Positions 7,365 to 16,890 of a DNA stretch of 62,510 nucleotides are shown here, piece after piece. Made by a program: the position numbers and the translations under genes. Below the pieces are notes generated by a model that was not told the origin of the DNA, ran no database searches, and worked only from the letters and a program-made list of their open reading frames with translations. The stretch covers positions 1 to 62,510 of the forward strand of contig JAJFLR010000092.1 in NCBI GenBank assembly GCA_021772565.1. Reading direction: 5' to 3'. Position 1 is the stretch's first letter; each line of letters starts with the position of its first letter. Source of the DNA: Opitutales bacterium (lineage in GTDB: Bacteria > Verrucomicrobiota > Verrucomicrobiia > Opitutales > JAJFLR01).

Positions 7365-8330
7365 TCAATTTTTTTGCAGTAGCGTATGCACTGTGATTTC
7401 GGGAGGGCAGAAATATCTTACTGCTATTCCACACGCACCTGTCCCACTAGACGTATATCCGTTAAGATTATTATATTTCCAGGCACCTTTGATCATGTTT
7501 GTAGGGCAATTTCCATTTCTAACTAATGGGATACCACCCGGTAAACAAACTTGTCCAGCGTGCGTATGGCCGGCAAGTAATAAATCAAATTGGTAGTCAG
7601 CAGCCGCACCGTATGTTTGAGGTGAATGTGAGAGTAGTATACTGAACGAATTACTTGGCATTAATTGATAGACTCTTTCAATATCATGTGTGCGATAAAA
7701 AGTTGGGTCATCTATACCAGCTATATAAATTTCTTCAGTGTTAATCTGAATTTTTTCAACCTCATTTAAAAGTACCGTTAAGCCCCTATTTTCAAGCAAA
7801 TCTACCATCTCTATGAAATCATGATTTCCTAAAATCCCTAAAACAGGACTTTTAAGTTCAGAAACTATTTTTGCTGTTTGTTCAATTGCTTGACTAAAAT
7901 CTTTTGTTGTCGAGTTTCTAAAATCTCCGGTAATCACAGCCAAATCATAATCCAGATCTTTTATCTTTTCAGAGATTACTGGTTCAAGGGTGTGGTCGAG
8001 ATCCAGGTGTAAATCACTCATGTGCAAAATTTTATATCCATGGAATGCAGATGGTAGTTTTTCAAACTCTATTCGATTTTCAGTAATCTTAATTTTTTTG
8101 AAATTATTATTTCCCCACCTGTATAAACCGGAAATTTTTAGAAATTTTTCCGCAATAACATCTATCGGAATAATCCCATTAAAACGTGTGATACTATAAT
8201 CTTGATGAATAATATTTGCATAATGCTTTGCTTGTTTTTGTAGACGATATCCAAGCATTTTTTCTCCAACACGTTTTTTTAATAACTCATAATCTGTATG
8301 GATAAACTTTTTGCTGTCTGTCTTTGGCAT
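7365..8330 (-). CDS. Metallophosphoesterase, YkuE-like
   Basis: A 321-residue calcineurin-like phosphoesterase. All metal-ligand motifs are present: DLH at 106-108, GD at 135-136, GNHD at 168-171, SH at 234-235 and GHTH at 254-257, the last followed by AGQVCLPGGIP, which is typical of the YkuE group. The N-terminal 100 residues are a predicted helical extension without a clear signal peptide. Enzymes of this group hydrolyse phosphodiesters, and some act on UDP-diacylglucosamine-like lipids. The ATG at 8330 is the first in frame. Confidence 0.9.
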   Translation of the reverse strand: MPKTDSKKFIHTDYELLKKRVGEKMLGYRLQKQAKHYANIIHQDYSITRFNGIIPIDVIAEKFLKISGLYRWGNNNFKKIKITENRIEFEKLPSAFHGYKILHMSDLHLDLDHTLEPVISEKIKDLDYDLAVITGDFRNSTTKDFSQAIEQTAKIVSELKSPVLGILGNHDFIEMVDLLENRGLTVLLNEVEKIQINTEEIYIAGIDDPTFYRTHDIERVYQLMPSNSFSILLSHSPQTYGAAADYQFDLLLAGHTHAGQVCLPGGIPLVRNGNCPTNMIKGAWKYNNLNGYTSSGTGACGIAVRYFCPPEITVHTLLQKN

Positions 8331-8451
8331 TACGAAAATTTCACTCTGATTCTTTTATATATCTACTGATCTTTAATATTATTTATAAATTATTAGCATC
8401 AATTAATATATGGAATTTGACACTGGTTTCTGTATTTAATTTATTAAATCT

Positions 8452-8736
8452 ATGATAGCAATTTTATCTGAAACTGAAATTCATAAAGCTATGATAAATT
8501 TACCTGCCTGGAAATTTATCGATAATAAAATCTGTAAGGAATTTAAGTTTAATGATTTCAGGGACGCAATTACATTTATAGTAAGAATAAGTTTTGAAGC
8601 AGAACAGCTGAACCATCATCCAGAATTGAGTAATTTGTATAATCGAGTAAGTATATTTTTAAATACACATGAAGCAGGTGGAAAAGTGACTGCAAAAGAT
8701 ATTGAGTTAGCAACTAAAATCGAATGTCTAGCTTAA
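8452..8736 (+). CDS. phhB: Pterin-4a-carbinolamine dehydratase
   Basis: A 94-residue protein with the family signature EQLNHHPELSNLYNRVSIFL, where HHPE (55-58) holds the catalytic histidines, followed by a downstream TH and KD pair (LNTHEAGG, TAKD). The enzyme dehydrates 4a-hydroxytetrahydropterin and recycles the cofactor of aromatic amino acid hydroxylases. No hydroxylase gene lies nearby, as is common in bacteria where the protein may have other roles (for example in molybdopterin metabolism or as DCoH-like). It is divergent from the phosphoesterase gene. Confidence 0.92.
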   Translation: MIAILSETEIHKAMINLPAWKFIDNKICKEFKFNDFRDAITFIVRISFEAEQLNHHPELSNLYNRVSIFLNTHEAGGKVTAKDIELATKIECLA

Positions 8737-8975
8737 GTAGTTTCATTAGAATTAACGTTTTATTTTAAGTTTTCAAAACTGACTTAAATTCAGGCCTTTT
8801 CTTGAGATTTCTTAAGTAAAATTTATTGAGTAAATCTTCTATTTGGCAAAAGACCAATTTTTTAGAAGTTTATGTGTAATTAACCTTGTTCATTATTGAC
8901 ATTCTGCAATGAATTACCATCTCTAAATTACTTTTCTAATTTAACAATTTTCTCAAAATTCAAAGCTAATTAATA

Positions 8976-11954
8976 GTGAACAATAATTTGTTTTCACGTG
9001 AACCTTATTTATTAAAAAGCATTCATGTCTGGATTTGTATCATATGCATTATGATATTTTATGGTTCCAATCTTTCTGGAACTAGTCCGACTATTGCAGT
9101 CTCAGCTCCAGCGAGTTTAAGCTTAAATATTAGTCATAATGAAACAGCAACTTTTAAAGTAAAAGTAACTGATGTTGACGATAATATTGCAGGTACAGAG
9201 TGGTATTTAAATGGGGGTAATCCTGTTTTAAAGCAGAATCTTGGTGATGGCCAGGGCACAGGGGCTGATTTTGTTTTTGAGTTTAATCATAAATTTATTG
9301 TTACTGGCGATGATGATACTGATACACTTGAAGTAATTGCCTACGATATTAATAACGTAGTCAGTAATACAATTACCTGGTCGATATTAAAAGCGTTACC
9401 TAATATTCGCCCAGTCGTTACCAGTTATTCACCAAGTCAAAATGAAATAGCTGTAGGAGAAAATATTGATCAGGAATTTTTAATACAAATTGAAAATGCT
9501 CAAGGGAATTTACGTGGAATCAAGTGGTACAAAAACACTCAGTTACTTGATGAGCAAATTTTAAATTCTACTGAACAGAGTAATTCGTCAGTGACATTTT
9601 CAAAAACAACCACATTTAATAATTTTGGCAAAGAATTATTTTCTGCAACTATCTATGATAATACAGGTGATATTACAGAAATTGTGTGGGTCATTAAAAC
9701 AGGTTTTTCAAATATATCAGCTGCACCTGAAATTACTCAGAATACTTCTAATGCAGGTGTAATAAATATTGCTGAGGGGGAAAAATTAAATTTTGAAGTT
9801 TCTGCAAGAGATAGCAATTACGATTTGCGAGGAATAGTGTGGTATGGTCTTATTAAAAGTCATTGCGATGATGATTCTACCCTTGTGACTCATTATATTA
9901 ATAGCCAAAACGCCACGGGTGATAATATTAAAGCAACATTTAGCGTTGAAAATACATTCGATGTTGCTGGTGAATATACTGTAGCAGCAGTTGTATTTGA
10001 TGCTGAAAGTGACTCATCTGAATTAATAGAGTGGAGTATTACTGTGGGTGGGGGTGTTGCAAATGCACCTCCTAATATAACCCTTATTCAGGAAAATAAT
10101 AATCCGGTAAATAATTCAGAAGTAACTATTGCTGAAGGCACTGAACTTGAATTCAAAATTGATGCTGTTGATGCAGACTGTAACTTAAGCGGTGCAGAAT
10201 GGTATGATGGCATAAATAAAGCATCGCTAGTGCTTTAGCGGCATTTTCTTATGATCATCAATTCAATGATCTCGGTGTTTTTCAAGTGAATGGTCAAACG
10301 TTTAATACAGGCAGTGCAGCTCTATCTTTGAAGAACTGGGTGGTAACTGTTAAGAAAAGAAGAAGAGGTATCTATGTTAAGGACTTCTTTTATATTTTAG
10401 GTGATGAAGAAAGAGAAAATGAATTGCTTGATTTAGTGAAGAATAAGAATTTCGATTATATTACGTTATTTGATCTCAATGATCTTTGGTTGCAGGAAAT
10501 TGCCATGGAGCGTTTTGATAGTCAGGAGGATGTAGCTGAACATCTAGCTCAATTTATATCTAAAGCTAAAAATAGTTTTGGAGTATTAGAGATTGGTGCT
10601 GCCGGTCAGACCAATGCATTTTTTGATAAAGTTCTAAATTTTAACAATGAAAGTAATGCCAAGTTTGATTTTCTTACATTAGAGTTTGAATATTGGTTAA
10701 GCGATACATCTGATTTTTCTGCTTTTGAGTCGGTTTTAATCCATATGCGAAATATTGCTGATTCTAATAGCTTAAAAGTCGAAGTATATATTGGATTTCC
10801 AGCGAGTGATACGGAAGCTTTAAGGATTGCTGAACTGGCAGATCGTATATTTAATTCATTCCTATACAACGGGAGAAAATTTAGTCTATCCATTTGCCAA
10901 AAATCGTCTGTATTTGTTTGGGACACTCAATAAACCGGTAGAAATATGGCCATTATTTTCTGCTGAAAATTCGTTTCAAGGTGCTGCATTATTAAACAGT
11001 ACGTTGATGGATACAACTGAAAGCGCGTACCTAAATGATTATGATAACGATGCAAATAATTTGAAATTTGGAGTAGGTTTAGGTGGGTTCCAATATTTTG
11101 CCTTTGGACTCGAAACAAGAGGAGAAAAAGAAAAAAGTACTACTGTCACCGGTATAAAACTACCAACTACTAATGATCTTAATCAAGTTGTTCAAGTGAC
11201 TCTATCAAGTGTTGGTAACCTAAGTATAAAAACTAATGTAGTAAATGGACTAACAAGTAATGATATCACAAATAATCACAGCAATAATGTGATATTAACC
11301 AGCACAATATCAAAAATAAATCGAACGTTGGAAACCCGCAATGGGTTAATTTACACCGGTGCATTAAATTTTTTGGGTAATGATAAAGTAACTATAAGTT
11401 CTGATACCGGATATTTTAGTCTTATTGATGTCAAAATTACAGGTGGAACAAAATACGACCAGTGGTTAGTAGATAATTTTAATATTTCTGACCTGACTAA
11501 TATATTAAAAAAATCTGATGTCTGGGGTGAAGATGCAGATCCCGACTTTGATGGATGGAAAAATTTACATGAAAATGCTTTTGGGTTAAATCCAAATACT
11601 AGAAATTTATATTCAATTGTAAATTGTGCTGACTTTAATCAAGCTTCTACAACCGGTGGAAATTCTACAGTAAACCCTCCTATATGTCAGGAAATAATTA
11701 GAAATTCAGTAACTGGAAAATCAAATTTATGTTTAACTTTTATCAGACAGAAAAGTGATGATAGTATTGAATACATTCCAGAAATTTCAACTGATCTAAA
11801 AAGCTGGAATTCTGATGGAATCGAAGAAATTTTAGTAGAAGCAATTACAAATAATAATGAATTCGAGTTAGCAACATATATGGTAATGAATTCTGTCGAT
11901 ACTTCAAAAGAACAATTTGTCCGCCTTAAAGTTAGTAGTGAGGCAGCTGATTAA
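8976..11954 (+). pseudogene. Ig-repeat surface protein with TIM-barrel-like middle, broken by two compensating frameshifts
   Basis: Starts at a GTG at 8976 with a signal peptide (SIHVWICIICIMIFYGSNLS). Four Ig-like repeats of about 100 residues follow, each marked by GxxWY (AGTEWY, RGIKWY, RGIVWY, SGAEWY). Near 10217-10226 the frame shifts (stop at 10236-10238) and sense continues in another frame (ASALAAFSYDHQFNDLG). Near 10862-10882 the frame returns to the original (TGENLVYPFAKNRLYLFGTL). The total, 2979 bp, is exactly 993 codons. The middle (10350-11100) looks barrel-like with a LTLEFEYW strand. The end has a calcium-type DPDFDGWKN motif and a DLKSW tail domain typical of Verrucomicrobiota secreted proteins. 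Function unknown. Confidence 0.75.
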
Positions 11955-12074
11955 CTATGATGTAAATAATTTTTGAGTATTAAGATTCAATTTTACGTTC
12001 TATGTACATACAGGATAATTATATTTTGTTATGTTAAGGCTTTACAATTTTGGTAATCCGATTTCTAAAGAAGA

Positions 12075-13634
12075 ATGTATTTTAAACTGCCTAGATATTT
12101 AAGAATACTTTTTGCTGTCCTGATTGCTTCATCAATTAATCCAATTGTTTGTTCTGCAAGTGAATCTCACATCTCATCATCTGCTGAACAAACATTTCCA
12201 ATACCTCTCGATCAGTATGATGACGAAGAAAATAACGGAATTGTTTCCTTAATAAAAAATCGGGCTGAAAACAATAAGTTTAATCTCATCGCTGCTCTCA
12301 TATTTCTAGGAGCGATCTTTCATACATTCATGGCAGCAAGATTCCAAAAGATGGCTCATGAAATTGAATTGAAACATCAGGAGAAAATTAAGAAAGAGGG
12401 CAGAACCGCTGAATGCAAGCCTCATGAAAATGCCATTGGCGACGTTAGTTTTAAGGCAGAACTATTTGAGTTTCTCGGTGAAGTTGAAGCCATCTTTGGT
12501 ATTTGGGTAATTCCGTTGGCATTTGCTATTATCAGTTTTGAAGGATGGAATACCATGATCCACTATATTGGAAAGACTGTGGATTACACTGAACCCTTAT
12601 TTGTAGTGATAATCATGACTATTGCTGCAACTCGACCTATTTTGAAATTTGCTGAATATTGTACAAGTAAATTTGCTAATTTTATTGGTAAAGGATCACC
12701 GGCGGCCTGGTGGATCTCCATTCTGACGATTGGCCCCATTTTAGGTTCATTCATCACTGAACCAGCTGCTATGACAATTTCAGCACTTCTCTTGTGCAAA
12801 AAGTTTTATGACCTTAACCCGTGTAGAAAATTTGCTTATGCTACAATTGGGCTCTTATTTGTAAATATTTCTATCGGCGGTACTTTAACCAACTTTGCGG
12901 CACCTCCCGTATTAATGGTAGCACAGTCATGGGATTGGTCTACAAAATTTATGTTATTAAATTTTGGCTGGAAAGCGGTAATTGGCATAATCATTTCTAA
13001 CGGCTTATATTATTTTTATTTTCGAAAAGAATTTTCTAATTTAAATTCCTATGACAGTTGTGAAACTAAAGATGTCGAACACTGGGCTGATCGTGATGAC
13101 GAAATACCAATATGGGTAACTATTATCCATTTAATTTTTATGGGATGGACTGTGCTCAATGCACATTATCCGGCATTGTTTATTGGCGGCTTTCTATTTT
13201 TTCTGGCATTTACAAAAGCAACTTTTCATCATCAAAATGTAATTAATCTTCGACCGGCAATATTAGTTGGATTTTTTCTGGCTGGTTTGAAAATTCATGG
13301 AGAATGTCAGGGCTGGTGGATATCTCCTGTGCTCATGAGTTTGACTGAGTGGCCGCTTATGATCGGTGCAACCGTTTTAACTGCATTTAATGATAATGCT
13401 GCAATAACTTTTCTCGCATCACAAGTTCCTGGATTTAGTGAAGAATTAAAATATGCAGTCATGGCGGGTGCCGTTACAGGTGGTGGGTTGACTGTTATTG
13501 CCAATGCGCCAAATCCAGCCGGCCAATCTATTTTATCCCGTTACTTTCCAGATGGAATCAGTCCAATGTGTTTAGCTGCCGGAGCGCTTATTCCTACAAT
13601 AATTGCTGGTTGTTGCTTTATGCTGATTCGTTAA
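12075..13634 (+). CDS. Putative Na+/H+ antiporter (Na_H_antiport_3 type)
   Basis: A 519-residue polytopic membrane protein with an N-terminal signal-like helix, a hydrophilic charged stretch (about residues 35-140, containing one helix), and roughly ten further helices. The conserved core of the family is visible: ITEPAAMTISALLL, IGGTLTNFAAPPVLMVAQSW, and near the end TAFNDNAAITFLASQVPG with GGGLTVIANAPNPAG. These paired Asn/Thr-rich broken helices are the usual ion-binding region. It would exchange Na+ for H+ across the inner membrane. The ion is inferred from the family name only. Confidence 0.85.
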   Translation: MYFKLPRYLRILFAVLIASSINPIVCSASESHISSSAEQTFPIPLDQYDDEENNGIVSLIKNRAENNKFNLIAALIFLGAIFHTFMAARFQKMAHEIELKHQEKIKKEGRTAECKPHENAIGDVSFKAELFEFLGEVEAIFGIWVIPLAFAIISFEGWNTMIHYIGKTVDYTEPLFVVIIMTIAATRPILKFAEYCTSKFANFIGKGSPAAWWISILTIGPILGSFITEPAAMTISALLLCKKFYDLNPCRKFAYATIGLLFVNISIGGTLTNFAAPPVLMVAQSWDWSTKFMLLNFGWKAVIGIIISNGLYYFYFRKEFSNLNSYDSCETKDVEHWADRDDEIPIWVTIIHLIFMGWTVLNAHYPALFIGGFLFFLAFTKATFHHQNVINLRPAILVGFFLAGLKIHGECQGWWISPVLMSLTEWPLMIGATVLTAFNDNAAITFLASQVPGFSEELKYAVMAGAVTGGGLTVIANAPNPAGQSILSRYFPDGISPMCLAAGALIPTIIAGCCFMLIR

Positions 13635-13966
13635 TAATCTAATAATAATCAAAAGCCTACTCCTGAATTAAATATTTTTAGTGTTAGTATCCGAATTTTT
13701 ATTCACAGTTGATTGAGTAATCGATTATTAATCTATAGCAATTTGCAAAAGTAATATCCGTTAAAAACAGATAAAAGGTGGAGCGGTCCCAATGTAAAAT
13801 TTGGATCGCTAAATTATGATTTTTATGATTTCTACCAAACGCGATAAGGTAAAACGTTTGAAATCTATATTCAAATTATAGCCTATTTCAAAATATGTTT
13901 TCGTTTATAACAGATACTATACCCACATTTGTGTAGGCCTTTGTGGTTTAGAATTTAAAGATGTAA
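13635..13966. other. Gene-free gap
   Basis: An AT-rich spacer between convergent genes (antiporter on the plus strand, secreted paralogue on the minus strand). No open frame, terminator-grade hairpin or repeat shared with other gaps was seen. Confidence 0.6.
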
Positions 13967-14662
13967 TTAATCTATCAAACTAAATTTCACATTATCGACA
14001 TATATTTTAATCTCAAAATCACCTTTATCAAATGGTATATCCATACTTTCTGTCGTCACAACAAATACAATCTGATACTCAGCAGCAGTTTTTTCAAAAA
14101 CTATTGGATTACTTCCTCCACTGGCAGTAGATAGCAGACCACCAATTTTTTTACTGCTATTTTTAGAACTAATTTTATACACTAAAGCTCCAGAACTATT
14201 TAATGGCTCGAGTCTCATCTCCCATATAAATTCACTGGGTGGAATAAAATTATCTCTTGGATTAGTATCAATGATTTCTGCACTGACGTATGCGGTTAAC
14301 TCAAGTTGATTAAATTGATATTCAGAAAGATCAGCGGTAAATACTTGTCTTGCACCAATAAAAAAGAATGCAATATCATTAGTTATGTCCTTCGTGTCGG
14401 GTTTAACTTTTGCATTAATTTTAAGGACATTATTATTTTTTACCGCTTTAATCACCTCAACTGTTGCATCAAATGTTTCTTTATTTTTAGCATTTTGAAA
14501 ACTATACCAAGGGTTATTTGCTGAACTCGTTCCGGCACCACCAATTCCACCAGTGCTGTAAGTGTCAAATCTCTCTACTACTATATCTTTAGCAAAACCC
14601 GATGTGACTAAACATAATGCATTTATTAATATAATTATTTTAGTTAATATTTTTGTATTCAT
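13967..14662 (-). CDS. Secreted protein, paralogue A of a tandem pair
   Basis: Not a recognised family. The ATG at 14662 is preferred over one 16 codons upstream because it begins a clean signal peptide (MNTKILTKIIILINALCLVT, then SGFAKD). The mature part is about 207 residues with a beta-rich pattern. It shares with the gene just upstream an opening 'D.YS/T.G', a centre motif FFIGARQVFTADLS, and a closing YQIVFVVTTES with IYVDNVKFSL, so the two arose by duplication. The pattern recalls a jelly-roll carbohydrate-binding or laminin-G-like fold, which is only a guess. Both genes are on the same strand with a 75-bp gap. Confidence 0.7.
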   Translation of the reverse strand: MNTKILTKIIILINALCLVTSGFAKDIVVERFDTYSTGGIGGAGTSSANNPWYSFQNAKNKETFDATVEVIKAVKNNNVLKINAKVKPDTKDITNDIAFFFIGARQVFTADLSEYQFNQLELTAYVSAEIIDTNPRDNFIPPSEFIWEMRLEPLNSSGALVYKISSKNSSKKIGGLLSTASGGSNPIVFEKTAAEYQIVFVVTTESMDIPFDKGDFEIKIYVDNVKFSLID

Positions 14663-14737
14663 ATTATTATTATTTTTTATTATTGTTATTTTAATGTTAA
14701 AAATATCCATATATTATAATATGTCAAATAAGCCTAT

Positions 14738-15424
14738 TTAAGGTGTGGTTTCAAACCTTATATTATCTATATATAAATGTAAGGAATAATTCCCACCTTT
14801 AAACGGAAACCCTAATGCTGAAGATGAAACTACAAAAACTATTTGGTATCGCTCATTACCATCTGAAATTTTAAAATTTGGTTTTCCTCTCTGCCCTTTA
14901 ATTAATGCACTTCCGGATTTAGAGAAAGTAGGCGTGCCCTTGTTATTAAAACTTATTGATCCTTCATTGCTGAGTGATTCTATTTTAAATTCAATCGAAA
15001 AAGTGTCAGGTAAATCAGTTTGTTTTTTACTATCTTTATTAATTAATTGAGCTTTAATATCTGCATGTAATTTTAAATCCTCGTGCAGCAGGCCAGTTAA
15101 ATCTGCATTAAACATTCTACGGGCGCCGATAAAAAAGTATCCCTTTGTTTCTGATTTTACATCAGCACTTATGTGGAGAATATTCGAATTGGAAATTTTG
15201 CTATTATTTTCAATTGCTATATCACTGCTGTACGAAAAATCGCCGCTGCTTCGGCCAAATGTAAACCAATTTTCATTGGCAGTGCTCTCTCCGCCTTCAA
15301 CAATTTTCCCCACTGTATAATTATCTAGATTTTCATCAAGAAATACTACTGCAGATTGTGCAGTATTCTGCAGAATTGTGTTGATGATAAACAGTATATA
15401 TAAAATTCGATAAATATTTTTCAT
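14738..15424 (-). CDS. Secreted protein, paralogue B of a tandem pair
   Basis: A 228-residue protein with a signal peptide (residues 1-24, ending NTAQSA). It aligns with the next gene downstream through ENWFTFG, YFFIGARRMFNADLTG, ERYQIVFVVSSSALGFPFKG and LYIDNIRFE. Paralogue B lacks the insertions seen in A. No catalytic residues stand out. Being first in the pair, it probably carries the promoter for both. No PEP-CTERM tail is present, so the protein is likely periplasmic or released. Confidence 0.7.
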   Translation of the reverse strand: MKNIYRILYILFIINTILQNTAQSAVVFLDENLDNYTVGKIVEGGESTANENWFTFGRSSGDFSYSSDIAIENNSKISNSNILHISADVKSETKGYFFIGARRMFNADLTGLLHEDLKLHADIKAQLINKDSKKQTDLPDTFSIEFKIESLSNEGSISFNNKGTPTFSKSGSALIKGQRGKPNFKISDGNERYQIVFVVSSSALGFPFKGGNYSLHLYIDNIRFETTP

Positions 15425-15551
15425 GGTTTTATTTTGCTCAATGCTAATTATTTAACTATTATTGAGGTGACTAAAGTCAATTAATCTTTTGCTATGATTT
15501 TTATTCTGTTTTATTATTATCTCCATTTAATGACAATATAATCTAAGACTT

Positions 15552-16277
15552 ATGTTCAGTGAGAGAAAAAAGGGATTTTCTCAAATGGAGTTGCTTACCA
15601 TTGTTGTAATTGTAGCAATAATTATGGGAATTATTGTTTCAGTTGTAAATATGGGTATTACCAGAGCAAACACTGCTGCTTCCTTGAGCAATCTACGTCA
15701 AATTGGGCTGGCACTGAATCTCTATGCTAATGAGCACAATGATATATATCCTTTGGGATATAATTATTATGGTGACGCCACTTGGGCTTCAGCAATTAAG
15801 GAATACATTAATGCTGATATTGAATATGATATAGAAAATATATTTATATCACCAAATGCAGAGTTACCACTTGAGGGGGGAACTGGAAGAATATTACTAA
15901 CATATTCTGCTCATGATACAATCTTTGAGACTATTGGAGAAAATAATATAGCACCCAACCGCATCAAACGACAAAATTTACCCAATCAGAGTGAGTTAAT
16001 TCTAATTGCTGACGGCTCACAGGTACCAACAGCACCTTTTAATAATCAGGCCCCCGCTACTTTTAAGTATCCAACTGGATACGTTGCTGGAAAAACTTCC
16101 GATGGATTGTTGGATAAATTTATTGGAACAGCTATCGATGAAGATACCGAAAGAGGAAAATTTTGGCTACGATACCGCAACAACGGTCATATTAACGTTT
16201 TAATGGTAGATGGACATGTGGAATCTATCAAAAAGGGAAAAGTGAAAGGGCGAAACCTTATTGCGATAGATAAATAA
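15552..16277 (+). CDS. Type II pseudopilin-like protein with H-X9-DG C-terminus
   Basis: A 241-residue protein starting with a class III signal: basic leader MFSERKKG, prepilin peptidase site after Gly, Phe at +1, Glu at +5 (FSQME), then a hydrophobic helix (LLTIVVIVAIIMGIIVSVVN). The following NLRQIGLALNLYANEHNDIYP and the C-terminal NGHINVLMVDGHVE are the marks of the H-X9-DG/DUF1559-like pseudopilins expanded in Planctomycetota, Verrucomicrobiota and Lentisphaerota. They are thought to form part of secretion or surface fibres. No other secretion gene is nearby. It converges on the LptC-like gene with only 6 bp between stops. Confidence 0.88.
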   Translation: MFSERKKGFSQMELLTIVVIVAIIMGIIVSVVNMGITRANTAASLSNLRQIGLALNLYANEHNDIYPLGYNYYGDATWASAIKEYINADIEYDIENIFISPNAELPLEGGTGRILLTYSAHDTIFETIGENNIAPNRIKRQNLPNQSELILIADGSQVPTAPFNNQAPATFKYPTGYVAGKTSDGLLDKFIGTAIDEDTERGKFWLRYRNNGHINVLMVDGHVESIKKGKVKGRNLIAIDK

Positions 16278-16283
16278 TAAATA

Positions 16284-16721
16284 TTATTCCAACAAGTAAT
16301 CGATTTCTTCGAACAAGACAACATTCACATTTTTGGAGATTTTGATATTCCTTGTTTTTCCATCCCATTCCCAGTTTTCGCCGGTGATCTGAAAATCTTC
16401 ATTTACCACCTTTAACCCATTTTCGCCACGCGCTTTACTCTCGTTGATCAAAATATTTGCATATGGGCTGGAAATTGTAGATTCCAATAAAATTCTCTCA
16501 TCACCCGAGAAAATTTGTAATACCATCTCTTTAACATCCATCCGGTTTTCAGATATATAATGCCCTTCACCACCCTGTAGATCCCAGGTCTTATAGCCGT
16601 TATCTCCAAACATCGGTAATCTGAAGTTAATCACTGGAGCGTCGGGTACCATTTGTCCAAAACAATTGAATACAAAAATTAGAATTAAAATAACCGAATA
16701 AATGATTTTTGAAAAATTCAT
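16284..16721 (-). CDS. LptC/OstA-like periplasmic protein
   Basis: A 145-residue protein with a signal peptide (MNFSKIIYSVILILIFVFNC). The Cys at the end of it could be a lipobox remnant (VFNCFG), though the fit is poor. The mature part reads as the beta-jellyroll of LptC/LptA proteins: 'RLPMFGDNGYKTWDLQGGEG', a strand ladder with 'A.....ENGLKVVNEDFQI', then GENWEWDGKTRNIKISKNV. This repeats the OstA pattern 'G..w..d...r.i.i..nV'. Such proteins carry lipopolysaccharide across the periplasm. No other lpt gene is near, so the role is inferred from pattern only. Confidence 0.5.
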   Translation of the reverse strand: MNFSKIIYSVILILIFVFNCFGQMVPDAPVINFRLPMFGDNGYKTWDLQGGEGHYISENRMDVKEMVLQIFSGDERILLESTISSPYANILINESKARGENGLKVVNEDFQITGENWEWDGKTRNIKISKNVNVVLFEEIDYLLE

Positions 16722-16858
16722 AATCGTCTAATGTTTTGACTCTGATCAATTGTTGTTGTTCTGATTTAAAAATACATTTAATTTTAAGAAAGAGTATGAA
16801 GGCAAATTTTTATTTTGAATCATCAAGTCATATATGTGATTTTGGCCATTTCAATTTT

Positions 16859-16886
16859 CCAATCTCCAATCTCCAATCTCCAATCT
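16859..16886 (+). repeat. Four tandem copies of CCAATCT directly before the glcD start
   Basis: The heptanucleotide CCAATCT is repeated four times without a break (16859-16886), ending 4 bp before the ATG at 16891. There is no purine-rich ribosome binding site in this interval, so the repeat occupies the ribosome-binding position. Confidence 0.9.
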
Positions 16887-16890
16887 TCTC

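Noticed and set aside
10217-10882. Programmed frameshifting as the cause of the two breaks in the Ig-repeat gene
   Set aside because: No slippery heptamer is seen at either site and two compensating shifts are needed, so decay or base-call errors are simpler.
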